This document shows positions 10,301-17,439 of a stretch of 56,982 nt of DNA, piece after piece. The first letter of the stretch is position 1. Each line of letters begins with the position of its first letter. A program made the translations under genes and the position numbers. The notes under the pieces are model-generated. The model saw only the letters and a program-made list of their open reading frames with translations. It had not been told where the DNA came from and made no database searches. Origin of the DNA: Brachyspira pilosicoli (GTDB lineage: Bacteria > Spirochaetota > Brachyspiria > Brachyspirales > Brachyspiraceae); the NCBI RefSeq assembly GCF_008016535.1, contig NZ_SAXY01000044.1, forward strand, positions 1 to 56,982, read 5' to 3'.

Positions 10301-11266
10301 AGTACTTAATACATAGCTTCCCACCAAAGCAGATTCATAAGCTACATTGAATGTGCTTAAACTTGTATTTTCTTCTAACACATAATATTGTCCTGTAGAC
10401 AAAGAATAAGACATTAATCTTCTTTTATCATTATATGTTAAATTACCGTCTTTATCAGTATCGTTTATTATTTCAAAATAAATTATAGTATCATTGTTGT
10501 AGAATGACGGATTAAACTTAAAGGTTTTAGTATCAGTTAAAATCATCAAATTGGTTTGAATATCATTTGTGATGTAGGAGTTAGCTTGCAAGTCTATTAC
10601 TGCTAATTGTGAATAAGGCTCTCCTATTTTTGAAGTAATAAAAGCAATATGCCTATCATTAAAAGAGAATGTAGGAGAAGAGGCTTCTATATCTGCTCTT
10701 TTAATTATTTCTTTACCATTTGGCTTAACTGTAAAGAGTTTTTTAATATTATTTTCTCTGTCTGAAACGAATGCTATCATATCGGCATTATGAGAGATTT
10801 CTGGGTCTGTATCATAGCCTTTATAATCTGTTATTCTCACTATACTTTGCTCTAAGTTCTCTAAATTATTTTTTGAAGTTCTAATACCAAGATTAACTAA
10901 CTTGTATAAATAAATATCAGCAAAAGCATCATCTCTGGTAGAAGAAAATACCAAATATTTTGATTTACTGTCCACTGATACAGAAGAGTCTATTCCCGGG
11001 CTTCTTGTGAGTCTAAAAGTCTCAAGCGTATAAGAATCTACAGCAAATATATCTGTGTTTCCTGCATTTTCCCTAGAATAATATACCCAAGTTCCTTCCC
11101 TATCTATAACTGAATCTAAAACAGGATTACCCTCTCCGGAAGTTAGAGAATATCTTTTATACTCTCTTAGGAAAGATCTGCTGTTAAAAATGGAATCTGC
11201 ACTCTTTTGACTGGATGCACAGGATAATAAAATAAATAATGGTAATAATAATAACCTTAATTTCAT
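4337..11266 (-). CDS. Giant lipoprotein with TolB-like propeller and TPR arrays
   Basis: 2309 residues, the largest gene here. The signal peptide ends in the lipobox LLSC (Cys16), so it should be membrane-anchored outside the cytoplasm. Residues about 45-300 hold PD40/TolB-type propeller repeats (GTWVYYSRENAGNTDIFAVD, KYLVFSSTRDDAFADIYLYK, DMIAFVSDRENNIKKLF, HIAFITSK). From about 370 to 1450 the protein is mostly helical with TPR-like pairs such as YNIAYDNYQEVLVYNPNDA and GRYSDAANEYKEAETLL. The last 250 residues contain VKTVYITGSYPNLFTIPFAYF, faintly like the start of a CHAT peptidase domain, but no catalytic His/Cys pair is evident. An envelope scaffold is likely; function unknown. Confidence 0.8.
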   Translation of the reverse strand: MKLRLLLLPLFILLSCASSQKSADSIFNSRSFLREYKRYSLTSGEGNPVLDSVIDREGTWVYYSRENAGNTDIFAVDSYTLETFRLTRSPGIDSSVSVDSKSKYLVFSSTRDDAFADIYLYKLVNLGIRTSKNNLENLEQSIVRITDYKGYDTDPEISHNADMIAFVSDRENNIKKLFTVKPNGKEIIKRADIEASSPTFSFNDRHIAFITSKIGEPYSQLAVIDLQANSYITNDIQTNLMILTDTKTFKFNPSFYNNDTIIYFEIINDTDKDGNLTYNDKRRLMSYSLSTGQYYVLEENTSLSTFNVAYESALVGSYVLSTSGTSIVTMGSTKEYFIKDANANDMYNTFVALPYDRKVEVIKKFSEYFPSDEDRGNVSKAYFDVMCQAYTNKNIDIYNTSKNVLTTEYTNTFYGFLALKIDENFDTNDNWLNASYYTTNESIITSNENIVNALSWAGYISANEKYNRNNTNASTLEILNSIIDYDSSKDLYVLISKLYSHSLEDNNYKYPADEDLYNKPYRRKDLIFADRLEIAKDFIKDSKIPYQTIIDNAHPYAPLSVASRLIYLDGLILAKNYDAATNLFQPYMESKNDIMLALGYYANAKILLDKKDDAAYQLLVNAVKSGGKNFEPTYEAKESKRILANYYRTLADNAYNESRYNIAYDNYQEVLVYNPNDANASSRIIESGLRAYSTIESLEQTIAERERTLLSTRYSEHAAHAELANAYYYLANRYYGIAMSKQYDSERYVLSEKKREDGFYLYLNKSFNTIVDKAVSYMDFAIFLYPDEENYYIKKAEMLTFAEALKMQVLQSDKTYKSIMELVPSYKDNNVNNDKYIGYNQLTLQTPNLESEIIDALIMAKSKIKTKPNVVSIMLANSYLINGRYSDAANEYKEAETLLNSVGSEKSKAWYHFFYGYSLWMNNDINGAYREYNKAREIFERLGDSEAVYKIVGYTSVAAIEQKDYTKAIESLLERNTIITNNVEQNELNELLIAACYLKLEDYNNALKYCDNVKAKIDSLDSSSYNPNYVSITLYGANINVVNLGLASFGGYIPGEPLNVDKQQMLYSIYQELYEKMGRYSEAREALFSYRNYIIKDKPKKSIQPLMLSTYYNNEGYLYYRQGSVSNSVISFRKSIEEYRKTLNSNAINNNPSLIYENAQNDAKNYLSLSSLYLRYLSQNDLTAMRRDFFMELFTTVKTLQELSTNNSVSSKDRLLLYSHIAAFQYIMALKLTAEANDLMLNRKKNDGSLDMSMHDVNVQRLYMLKNAIDRYKYILSSNSNFPVDLKTEIIILYNLAKAYELAGNIEEAAREYISAFSKAKVNAFAVEEIAILTTLIDFSEKYRDIYPDSLDEPVMYVFRILQRLRESVFMITFAEENNPILEEARYKVIEFLEGNYPDASINILAMFDAIDMRKDFLDKRLYTLGENNYYLRDYYKLYEKALYAYQKYLSAVTANYDKKLEASSLKEITEYEKEAIKTFENTPIKHIVICDVKASDIDKSMRSDETLIWDTYLGYRFVRENKKTYFYYQTNDLIKTKNYVTHIGESPIVMVSNDAFVRELYDSTEYMLPPKVAYVDNRLISFYRVNRSDRKNIDMTASSSSASNSLLTNNVNANYSSNNVRVMQVNYVENNNNEESTNLYTNNTTRSANRVRKFRFIPFEDLLTNSYVPLVVDITDTKASDISNLMKKNFYILYADKKTFDENKEVLKEVNNIALVVGNSNTYSRIMFYTNYFQRLVTNSLEESMKGYDNNLFTVYGKPDNSMTTLSNETYNFKSRLLSSYKKTSSVSMISNIISYSQSPNEVMDNYAYFIEDRYNAKDTNTAYNLSEDGYKYFASSYSNISDSNAYYFMKAMLPVYRRLGDEGAVKGARRALHFMYLYTNENYHLVDEYFTPRTLSRFLKSGETVENNVRYVNYIAQRTKGTNKNKILEIAVLYDLIYAKTPLDKVTNLLTLMTNTNQILTVANTILDNKTTNEANIFLTMDYIYGNQYIFEANTISSFANLFYSLYKDKPSYIYGLLNKIRVPESDFRKNIYNAYNIFSNENTNTMFIFYSYEDDKYTSYSYVVGDNEVKKSSLVSIDKLRSSLTAFTNAPNANERLKALRTLESQMLSSSVSKNASRVKTVYITGSYPNLFTIPFAYFNDFKNADVIKIRELKYVPMDVINIGRANIKLNTQTNFYTSLESLAVGYANGKRKVPLTHYIGIDTNYNKPYNKEDIFLSPAKNADIFRYLRDRNNNKLMFTYSTDLSGDYYTAMKYLYMNFNNGVIDSYRYIKNNAVRPNIINASDMNTLFKGSYTLFDYILPGIPK

Positions 11267-11321
11267 AAACCTTTTATAATAATAATTAAAAAATCATTAT
11301 TCTTAAAACATTCAAAATATT

Positions 11322-11654
11322 TTAGAATGAAGCTAAAGCATCATCAACGCTGTCAAAAACTTCAAATAAATCTTCTAAATCTACAGTTTTTAATATTTTC
11401 TTTATTACATCAGGTACTGAAGCTAAAACAAGTCTTCCGTTTTTATCTTTTACTTTTCTCATCATATTAATAAATACTCTAATTCCGCTTGAGCTTAAAT
11501 ATTCAACTTTAGAAATCTCTAAAATTAAATTAATATTTCCAGACTCTATAAGAGCATCTAATTCGCTTTCTATAGATACAGATAAATTAACATCTAATTT
11601 ACCTTCTAATTTTACAACTTTTGCTTTACCTTTATCTTCTATATTTAAACTCAT
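11322..11654 (-). CDS. STAS-domain anti-sigma factor antagonist
   Basis: 110 residues forming a single STAS domain of the SpoIIAA/RsbV type. The phosphorylatable serine site is YLSSSGIRVF (about residues 68-77) after the strand LILEISKVE. Such proteins bind and release anti-sigma kinases or act in other partner switches. No RsbW-like kinase is adjacent. Its own promoter is visible upstream, and AAGGAG sits 11 bases before the ATG. It lies upstream of the giant lipoprotein gene on the same strand (55-base gap), so the two may be cotranscribed. Confidence 0.9.
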   Translation of the reverse strand: MSLNIEDKGKAKVVKLEGKLDVNLSVSIESELDALIESGNINLILEISKVEYLSSSGIRVFINMMRKVKDKNGRLVLASVPDVIKKILKTVDLEDLFEVFDSVDDALASF

Positions 11655-11689
11655 AATATATTATTCTCCTTAAAGACTTATTTTAGAAT

Positions 11690-11717
11690 ATTATAACAAA
11701 CATAATATTAAAGTCAA
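11690..11717 (-). promoter_or_regulatory. Sigma-70 promoter of the STAS gene
   Basis: On the minus strand TTGACT (complement of 11712-11717) is followed 16 bases later by a perfect TATAAT (complement of 11690-11695), about 36 bases before the STAS start. Confidence 0.7.
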
Positions 11718-12389
11718 TAATTAAGTAAAATGATAGAGCAGTTAAAATACTCACACCGCACGCACGGTGGAAAGATTTTTAAATATAATAAAAACTGCAT
11801 TATTAATTTGTTTAGAAACCTTGTTTAGCTTAGCGTGCGTTGTATGATTCTAAATTTAAAAAAATCTTGGGCGGGCGGCTAACATAACAGCGAAAACAAA
11901 AAAAAGAAAAAACAATACATAAACAAAAGAAAACAGAAAGCCTAGAGGGCGGGAAAATGTAATTAAATTTTTATGTTTTTTATTATCTGCGGTGACTAGC
12001 CCCACACCCCCAGTTCTTTTACGACCAAAGGGAGTCCTTCAGGACGACCGAAGGAAGTGCCTGTGGTATTGGATAAAAGAACCAAAAGAACTGCATTTAA
12101 TTAAGTATAGCTTTTTATGTATAAACAAAAATATAAACATTATTTTAGCTTTATATATTCCAAAATATAAAGTTAAAAACACTCGCACTTTCGCGAAGCG
12201 TATCCGAAGGATATAAGGTTCTTTTGACGAAGTCCGCACCGCGACCGAAGGAAGTGCCTGCGACCGTAGGAAGTCCTTCAGGGCGACCGAAGGAAGTACC
12301 TTTAGGTATGGGTGCGAGCTGCGGGAAAAAGAACAACAAAAAATTGACAAACTTAAAAATTTTTAGTATATATTCATTAAAACTATAAA
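11718..12389. repeat. Gene-free repeat region (hairpin repeats and GACCGAAGGAAGT units)
   Basis: About 670 bases without a convincing gene. The first part (11740-11950) is GC-richer, with short inverted segments (CACCGCACGCACGGTG near 11753). From 11955 to 12116 lies one copy of the dispersed hairpin repeat described in the findings, with outer arms AGTTCTTTT and AAAAGAACT. Units close to CGACCGAAGGAAGT occur at about 12022, 12044, 12241, 12259 (variant) and 12283, interspersed with CCTTCAGG. The right end (12344-12372) has a promoter-like TTGACA-17-TATATA on the plus strand. The short open frames here are repeat-derived and are not proposed as genes. Confidence 0.7.
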
Positions 12390-13274
12390 TTACTCTTTTA
12401 ACGAATAGCACTTTCTCTCTGTAACAATATACAAATCGCTTAATTGCTTATACTGCTCCAAAAATACAGAAGAGTTTTTGATGTTATTTTTATTATTCGC
12501 ATAACAGTAAATACAATCAGATAAGCAAGTGTTGTAAGCCCCTATGTCAATACTTTCAACGCACCCGCAATTAAGCCTTTGATTTTTGTCTTTCTTTGCT
12601 TTTATATTATATCCTACTATCTTTGATATAAGACTCTCATCAATGCATTTACTTTTACCAATATTAGGCAAATCCTCACAACAACTTTCTACAGTTATAT
12701 TATAATGTTTGGCAATATCGCTAATAAAAGAAGCTAACTCAAAAATAGAGTCATCATCTTTTTTAATATTTATATCTTTTATTTTGTTTTCTATCTTTTT
12801 GTAAATATCAACAAAACTTATTATGCATTTTTGGGTATAGTTATGAAGCTCTTTTATTAAATATTCAAAATGTTTTTTATGATAATCAAGGCTATATTTA
12901 TCGCTTAAAATAATAGGGTCATAACGCCACAAAACTTTTTCTTTTCCTATCTTTTCTGAAAGTTTTTTAAACGAATATATTATCTTCTCTTTTCTCTTTG
13001 AAATAACATTTTCTATATCTTCGCCGTATGAGTTAATTGTAAATTGAAAATAATATTTATAGTCTTTAATTAAATATAATTTATCAATCATAGGAGAAAC
13101 ATCTTTAGTCCAAAACACTATGCAATCAACCACATCAGCCGACAAATCTATCTTACTTACCTGATGACTATTAAAAGGATTTCTTACTAAACAATACCCC
13201 TCTTTTATTCTATCAAAAAACCAATCACAGTAATAACAAGGAATATCCGTTCTTCTGCTTGCACTTATTATCAT
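12390..13274 (-). CDS. DUF1848 family protein
   Basis: 294 residues matching my memory of DUF1848: the opening MIISASRRTDIPCYY, then VRNPFN, VVDCIVFWTKD and WRYDPI. The C-terminus has a cysteine cluster, CGCVESIDIGAYNTCLSDCIYCYAN, with spacing suited to an Fe-S or zinc site; the final CxxC-YAN resembles radical SAM-associated motifs. Biochemical function is not established. It ends a three-gene minus-strand group, 5 bases from the Nudix gene. The 3' end borders the repeat region. Confidence 0.82.
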   Translation of the reverse strand: MIISASRRTDIPCYYCDWFFDRIKEGYCLVRNPFNSHQVSKIDLSADVVDCIVFWTKDVSPMIDKLYLIKDYKYYFQFTINSYGEDIENVISKRKEKIIYSFKKLSEKIGKEKVLWRYDPIILSDKYSLDYHKKHFEYLIKELHNYTQKCIISFVDIYKKIENKIKDINIKKDDDSIFELASFISDIAKHYNITVESCCEDLPNIGKSKCIDESLISKIVGYNIKAKKDKNQRLNCGCVESIDIGAYNTCLSDCIYCYANNKNNIKNSSVFLEQYKQLSDLYIVTERKCYSLKE

Positions 13275-13279
13275 AATAA

Positions 13280-13807
13280 TTATTGAGTTATTTTAATATA
13301 TTCTCTTAAAGCTTCTTCTGATGATTTGAAAGCTAATCTCTCAAAATCAATATTCTCTTTTTTTATAAACACCACTTCAGATGCATCATCAGAAGGCTTT
13401 ACATCCGGCACATAATCTATTTTAGCATAAAAAAACATATCGGTAGTAACATACATCATACCCTCATAAATATACTCATTACTTCCGCTTATAAGAAAAT
13501 GTATATTATCTATTTTTATGTTAGTCTCTTCAAAAAGCTCCCTTCTAACAGCATCTTCTATTTTTTCATAAGGCTCGCAAAATCCGCCCGGCAAATCAAT
13601 ATAGCCCTTCTTAGGCTCAAACTTTCTTTCAACAAATACAATGCCTTTAGGTGTTTCAACAACCATTCCGCCCGCAGAAGCGGGATTGACAAAATATCTC
13701 CTCCCGCACTTTGAACAGTTAAATATTTTCACGCCGTTATATATAAAAGAATCTTTCTCTCCGCAATAGGGACAGTATTTAAATTGATTTTTAATATGCT
13801 CTTTCAT
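13280..13807 (-). CDS. Nudix hydrolase with N-terminal zinc ribbon
   Basis: 175 residues. The N-terminal zinc ribbon has CPYCG (about 12-16) and CSKCG (about 31-35). The Nudix box follows as GGFCEPYEKIEDAVRRELFE and ETNI (about residues 75-98). The catalytic glutamates of REL-x-EE are intact, while the usual late Gly is replaced. Zinc-ribbon Nudix proteins include NAD pyrophosphatases (NudC) and many uncharacterised nucleotide hydrolases; the NudC SQPWPFPxS motif is absent, so the substrate is open. It overlaps the upstream unknown gene by 17 bases, implying cotranscription. Confidence 0.88.
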   Translation of the reverse strand: MKEHIKNQFKYCPYCGEKDSFIYNGVKIFNCSKCGRRYFVNPASAGGMVVETPKGIVFVERKFEPKKGYIDLPGGFCEPYEKIEDAVRRELFEETNIKIDNIHFLISGSNEYIYEGMMYVTTDMFFYAKIDYVPDVKPSDDASEVVFIKKENIDFERLAFKSSEEALREYIKITQ

Positions 13808-14834
13808 AACTTCTATTTATGTAAAATAAACTAATATCTCTTACCTTGCTTATAAATATGTCAGACTCTGCCCATATTCCAAAAGGTGCTTTCTTAAAAA
13901 ATAAATTATCTTTGTTTGATAAGTTTACGCTTTTATGATGATAATTATTAGGGTCAACATTATAATAGTCGTATATATAATAATACTCTATATCCAGCTC
14001 TTTCATCTTTTCATCTATCACAGTTTCCATTTCTTCTATTGTGTTGGCAACTATATAATATGTAGAAACAAAAGATACAGTCTTACACTTTCCAAGACAG
14101 CGAACAGTAACATTCCACCATTTAGGCTCTTTATCTATTTTCTCATCATCATTAATTATAGCAAAACCAAAACTATGCTTTAAATTGTTAATAATATCAT
14201 AATAATCAAATATATATTCATAAGTCTCACTATAACTCTCATAAGACACTATAGAAGATAAAGAATAATGCCAGTGAATATCAGAACTAATAAAAACAGG
14301 AGTCTCATCTAAAAGATTAAAAGAGTCTAATATTCTATTGATTTTCTTAATATTTTTAAAAGGAGTGTTTATAATTATTTCTTTATCTAAATTAATAAAA
14401 ATCTCAAAATCATTATACTCATCAATAACCCCAAAGCCAACAAACCCGCATTCCACCCAAAGCTCATTATATTTTTTAAACACCCTTCTAATCTCGCTTA
14501 AAGATATATCAGGGTCGCTCATAAGCACATCAAACTCTCTGTTTATATCCTCGCTCTTTCTCTCTATCACCATAGTAGCGTAATATGGGAATAATTTTAT
14601 TAATTTAAGAAACAAATCTGAAAGTCTATTTGCTGATATAGAAATGCTGTAAGAATACATATCAGCGCTATCCTCAGAAGTTTTTAATTCTATACTTACG
14701 CCCTCTTTAGGTTTAGAAAACTCTGTAGGAACTATACCCAAAGGCACATAAAAATCATTTATAATTATTCTTTTTTCTTTAATTTTATTTAATATACTTT
14801 TTCTTTTCTTGTTCTTTTGAAAATAGCTAATCAC
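13791..14834 (-). CDS. Hypothetical protein
   Basis: 347 residues that I do not recognise. It is soluble, without signal peptide or transmembrane segment, and rich in Tyr, Asp and Glu, with a basic N-terminus (KKRKSILNKIKEKR). It starts at a GTG codon supported by GGAGAG 6 bases upstream. It has its own promoter and overlaps the Nudix gene, so it heads an operon with the Nudix and DUF1848 genes. Its promoter is back-to-back with the cobalamin riboswitch promoter. Confidence 0.72.
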   Translation of the reverse strand: MISYFQKNKKRKSILNKIKEKRIIINDFYVPLGIVPTEFSKPKEGVSIELKTSEDSADMYSYSISISANRLSDLFLKLIKLFPYYATMVIERKSEDINREFDVLMSDPDISLSEIRRVFKKYNELWVECGFVGFGVIDEYNDFEIFINLDKEIIINTPFKNIKKINRILDSFNLLDETPVFISSDIHWHYSLSSIVSYESYSETYEYIFDYYDIINNLKHSFGFAIINDDEKIDKEPKWWNVTVRCLGKCKTVSFVSTYYIVANTIEEMETVIDEKMKELDIEYYYIYDYYNVDPNNYHHKSVNLSNKDNLFFKKAPFGIWAESDIFISKVRDISLFYINRSYERAY

Positions 14835-14879
14835 AATAGTCTCTCCATAAAACTAATAGGCATAAAAAATATTTGTGAT

Positions 14880-14908
14880 ATAATAATAAAAAAACGGCTC
14901 TATGTCAA
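14880..14908 (-). promoter_or_regulatory. Promoter of the unknown/Nudix/DUF1848 operon
   Basis: Minus strand TTGACA (complement of 14903-14908), 17-base spacer, TATTAT (complement of 14880-14885), about 45 bases upstream of the GTG start. It diverges from the riboswitch promoter about 40 bases away. Confidence 0.6.
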
Positions 14909-14949
14909 GCATAATATTAATATTAAAGAAGATAAAAAAACAGTATTCC

Positions 14950-14977
14950 TTGACATAGATTTTTTTTGCTGTATACT
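14950..14977 (+). promoter_or_regulatory. Strong sigma-70 promoter of the cobalamin riboswitch operon
   Basis: TTGACA at 14950-14955, 16-base spacer, TATACT at 14972-14977. Transcription would begin near 14984, exactly where the aptamer P1 stem starts. The same TTGACA-16-TATACT arrangement recurs at 32616-32643. Confidence 0.82.
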
Positions 14978-14984
14978 ATTTGTG

Positions 14985-15074
14985 CGATAAGGGAAATGAG
15001 GGTGAAAATCCCACGCTGGCCCGCAGCCGTAAAGCTTAGTTATTTTTTACTAACGAAGTCGGAATGCCTTATTG
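14985..15074 (+). promoter_or_regulatory. Cobalamin riboswitch aptamer
   Basis: The conserved core is visible: GGGAA (14991), GGTGAAAATCCC (15001), GCTGGCCCGCAGCCGT (15015) and the B12 box GAAGTCGGAATGCC (15055-15068). The P1 stem closes with CGATAAGG (14985-14992) pairing with CCTTATTG (15067-15074, one G-U pair). An internal stem TTAGT/ACTAA surrounds a T-rich loop near 15036-15054. The class is sure from the core; AdoCbl versus aquo/methyl-cobalamin preference cannot be read. It lies about 100 bases upstream of the first lipoprotein start. Confidence 0.93.
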
Positions 15075-15144
15075 TAATAATAATCGAGTCGAGTGCACTA
15101 TATTATGGGTTTTATCTAAAAACTTATAAACTTTTTATGTATTC

Positions 15145-15170
15145 GCTCCTAATTTTAAAGGAGTTTTTTT
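15145..15170 (+). promoter_or_regulatory. Riboswitch expression platform: SD-sequestering / terminator-like hairpin
   Basis: CTCCT (15146-15150) can pair with AGGAG (15159-15163), with a further G-U pair outside; the loop is AATTTTAA. The 3' arm is the Shine-Dalgarno of the first lipoprotein gene and is followed by seven T residues and then ATG. The element could therefore block translation, terminate transcription, or both, under control of the aptamer. Known cobalamin riboswitches use either mechanism; which one applies is inference. Confidence 0.7.
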
Positions 15171-16100
15171 ATGCAAAAACAAATCAAAATTTTTTCAACA
15201 CTTTTAACTGTATTGGTTTTAGCCGTATCCTGTGCCAACACAAACCCAAACGACCCAATAAATACTGCTTGGAAAGATAATCCTAATCATAATTTATTAA
15301 AAAAAAGCTGGTATGATACAGCATCTACAGATTCTACATACAATTATGATGGAACAACATTTTCTTCTTCTTTGAAAGGAACAGTTAGTTATTCTTTTAC
15401 AGTAGAAGAAATAGTTTGGGGTTCGGACAATACTTCAGGCATAATATACGGAAAATATACTGCTAATACAACTTCCCCAGAATTAGTAGGAAAATATTAT
15501 GCAGTTTCATTTAAAAGTTTAACCGCTGAAAGTGTTTCTATAGCTGGTGCTTATAAACAAGATGGAGTTTCATCAACTGATACATTAGAAGAGGCAAAAA
15601 CAACATTTACAGAAGCGAATGGATATTTTAGTCAATATTCAGATTGTAAAGTATATACTGGTGCTACTATCAAAACAGTGTCTTATGGAAATAAATCATA
15701 TACAGGTGAAATAACTCAGGCAAAAATTGAACAATTATATAAAGAATCAGTAGCTAATAAAACAGTTTATTCTACATCTGCCTATACTACAGTAACAGGC
15801 GAGTTTAAAGCAGATGCTAACTATTATGAAACTAAATGGCAAAACGGAGCAAGTGCCAGAACTGTTTTTAAAAGATGTATAATTTATAAATGGAATGGAA
15901 AAGATTATATAGCAGGAATATATTGGGATAATAAAACAGGTGTTGGAATGCAAATAAGATATAGACTTATCATAATAGATGAAAAAGGTACTGAGCATGC
16001 TTGGTATGGCGGCGGAAGCGATGCTGGTGTAATACCAGATGAAAATACCAGTGATTGGGTTAAATATAATTTTGTTTTCGGATATTTAAAACTTAATTAA
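15171..16100 (+). CDS. Riboswitch-controlled lipoprotein 1 (two-domain)
   Basis: 309 residues. Signal peptide with lipobox AVSC (Cys21). The mature part has two domains. Domain N (about 35-165) has NLLKKSWYDTAS, VEEIVWGSDNTSGIIYGKY, KYYAVSFKSL and TLEEAKTTFTEANGYF. Domain C (about 170-309) has YTGEITQAKIEQLY, YYETKWQNGASARTVFKRC, DYIAGIYWDNKTGVG and AWYGGGSDAG. Domain N recurs alone in the next two genes and domain C alone in the fourth, so this is the fused form. It is the first gene behind the cobalamin riboswitch. A role in cobalamin binding at the surface is inferred; no known family was recognised. Confidence 0.85.
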   Translation: MQKQIKIFSTLLTVLVLAVSCANTNPNDPINTAWKDNPNHNLLKKSWYDTASTDSTYNYDGTTFSSSLKGTVSYSFTVEEIVWGSDNTSGIIYGKYTANTTSPELVGKYYAVSFKSLTAESVSIAGAYKQDGVSSTDTLEEAKTTFTEANGYFSQYSDCKVYTGATIKTVSYGNKSYTGEITQAKIEQLYKESVANKTVYSTSAYTTVTGEFKADANYYETKWQNGASARTVFKRCIIYKWNGKDYIAGIYWDNKTGVGMQIRYRLIIIDEKGTEHAWYGGGSDAGVIPDENTSDWVKYNFVFGYLKLN

Positions 16101-16116
16101 AAAAATAGTAAATATA

Positions 16117-16145
16117 TAAAGGAGCGGTTGATAGCCGTTTCTTTA
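16117..16145 (+). terminator. Hairpin between lipoproteins 1 and 2
   Basis: TAAAGGAGCGGT (16117-16128) pairs with GCCGTTTCTTTA (16134-16145) over 12 positions, including three G-U pairs, with a 5-base loop and a short A/T-rich tail. It looks like an intrinsic terminator or processing hairpin that would uncouple gene 1 from the rest. Confidence 0.55.
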
Positions 16146-16183
16146 TTATTAAATAGTTTTTATTTATATAAAGGAGCATTGTT

Positions 16184-16768
16184 ATGCAAAAGCAAATTAA
16201 ATTTTTATTAACACTTTTAACTGTATTGATATTAGCAATATCTTGCACTAATCCAAGCGACCCAAATAACGATAGCAACAATAACAACAATAATAACAAC
16301 AACAACAATAATAATAATGGCATAACTATTGATACTACAAACTGGAAAGATAAGACTAATTATCAATGGTTACAAAAAACTTGGGAAACATCAGCAACAT
16401 CAGCAAGCTCAAAGGTATTACAATATACAGATAATAAGAATAATGATACTGGTTCTCTTAACTCATATCATACATATCCAGATGTAAATGGTATGAATTA
16501 TAATATGGTTATAGAATCAATAACTTGGATATCTGACACTGAAGGTATTATGTATGGTAAATTTGGATATATCTCTGATTACAATTTACTTGGAAAATAT
16601 TATGCGATAGCATTTAAAAATTTAACTGAAAATAGTGTAGATTTTTCTGAAGCTTCATTAAGTAGTAAACAATACACTGAAACTTTAGAAGAAGCACAAA
16701 CTACTTTCACAGTAGAAAGCGGAGCATTTGCTACTTATAATAGTTATACAGTAAAAACAGTACAATAA
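16184..16768 (+). CDS. Riboswitch-operon lipoprotein 2 (domain N only, poly-Asn linker)
   Basis: 194 residues. Lipobox AISC (Cys21), then an Asn-rich linker of about 20 residues encoded by AAC/AAT triplets (16264-16317), then domain N: YQWLQKTWETSAT, IESITWISDTEGIMYGKF, GKYYAIAFKNL and TLEEAQTTFTVESGAF. Compared with lipoprotein 1, domain C is missing. The ribosome site and first ~60 coding bases are almost identical to those of lipoproteins 1, 3 and 5, showing recent tandem duplication with diversified mature parts. Confidence 0.83.
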   Translation: MQKQIKFLLTLLTVLILAISCTNPSDPNNDSNNNNNNNNNNNNNNGITIDTTNWKDKTNYQWLQKTWETSATSASSKVLQYTDNKNNDTGSLNSYHTYPDVNGMNYNMVIESITWISDTEGIMYGKFGYISDYNLLGKYYAIAFKNLTENSVDFSEASLSSKQYTETLEEAQTTFTVESGAFATYNSYTVKTVQ

Positions 16769-16842
16769 AAGAGGATAATATATAAAAAACTTATTCATTT
16801 ATTAAAATAGCTTTTAATTAATTTAAATAAAGGAGCATTGTT

Positions 16843-17415
16843 ATGCAAAAACAAATCAAAATTTTATTAACACTTTTAACAGTATTAATATTAGCAATAT
16901 CTTGTGCTAATAACAACCCAAACGACCCAAATAATAACAATAATAACAATAATAATAATCAAACAGTAAAACCTGCTTGGAAACAAAATGTAAATTATTC
17001 ACTACTTATCAAAGATTGGTATAATGAAAGACAACCAGAACTTAAAGAAGTATATCAAATTAGAGAAAACGGAAATGATAAAGTAGACTTTATTGTACCT
17101 GATCCTAGTGGAAATGTTAGCTATTCTATTGTTGTAACAGAAATTGTTTGGAACAGTGATAATAAATCAGGAATTATGTATGGTACATATAGCGTAGCTC
17201 CATCTTGGACTTCTGATGCATTAAATAAATGGTATGCTATCTTATTTAGTGATTTAACAGAAAATACTTTGTATATTTCTCAAGCTTATGTAACACCTTC
17301 AGCTGACGCTCCTAAAGGTAATTATACTGAAACTCTAGAAAAAGCAAAAGAGGTCTTCACTGAAGCAAATGATGCATTTACTCTTGGAACATATTTAGTA
17401 CCGCAGACAAAATAA
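16843..17415 (+). CDS. Riboswitch-operon lipoprotein 3 (domain N only)
   Basis: 190 residues. Lipobox AISC (Cys21), an Asn tract, then domain N: NYSLLIKDWYNERQ, VTEIVWNSDNKSGIMYGTY, NKWYAILFSDL and TLEKAKEVFTEANDAF. Closest in plan to lipoprotein 2. The ribosome site AAAGGAG precedes ATG by 7 bases, within a leader shared with the other members. No domain C. Confidence 0.83.
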   Translation: MQKQIKILLTLLTVLILAISCANNNPNDPNNNNNNNNNNQTVKPAWKQNVNYSLLIKDWYNERQPELKEVYQIRENGNDKVDFIVPDPSGNVSYSIVVTEIVWNSDNKSGIMYGTYSVAPSWTSDALNKWYAILFSDLTENTLYISQAYVTPSADAPKGNYTETLEKAKEVFTEANDAFTLGTYLVPQTK

Positions 17416-17439
17416 AATTATAACTAAAAAATAAATAAC

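Noticed and set aside
11740-12340. CRISPR-like array of short GC-rich repeats
   Set aside because: Units are about 14 bases and irregularly spaced, spacers are themselves repeats, and no cas genes are nearby.
12039-12411. Overlapping open frames in the repeat region on both strands
   Set aside because: They consist of the GACCGAAGGAAGT repeats and hairpin arms; no start signal or protein family.
12390-13274. DUF1848 gene as a radical SAM enzyme
   Set aside because: The cysteines are near the C-terminus and not in the CxxxCxxC order with a following SAM-binding barrel, so I do not claim that activity.
14966-15280. 104-codon frame starting in the riboswitch
   Set aside because: It runs through the aptamer and into the lipoprotein 1 gene in another frame; the conserved RNA explains the sequence.
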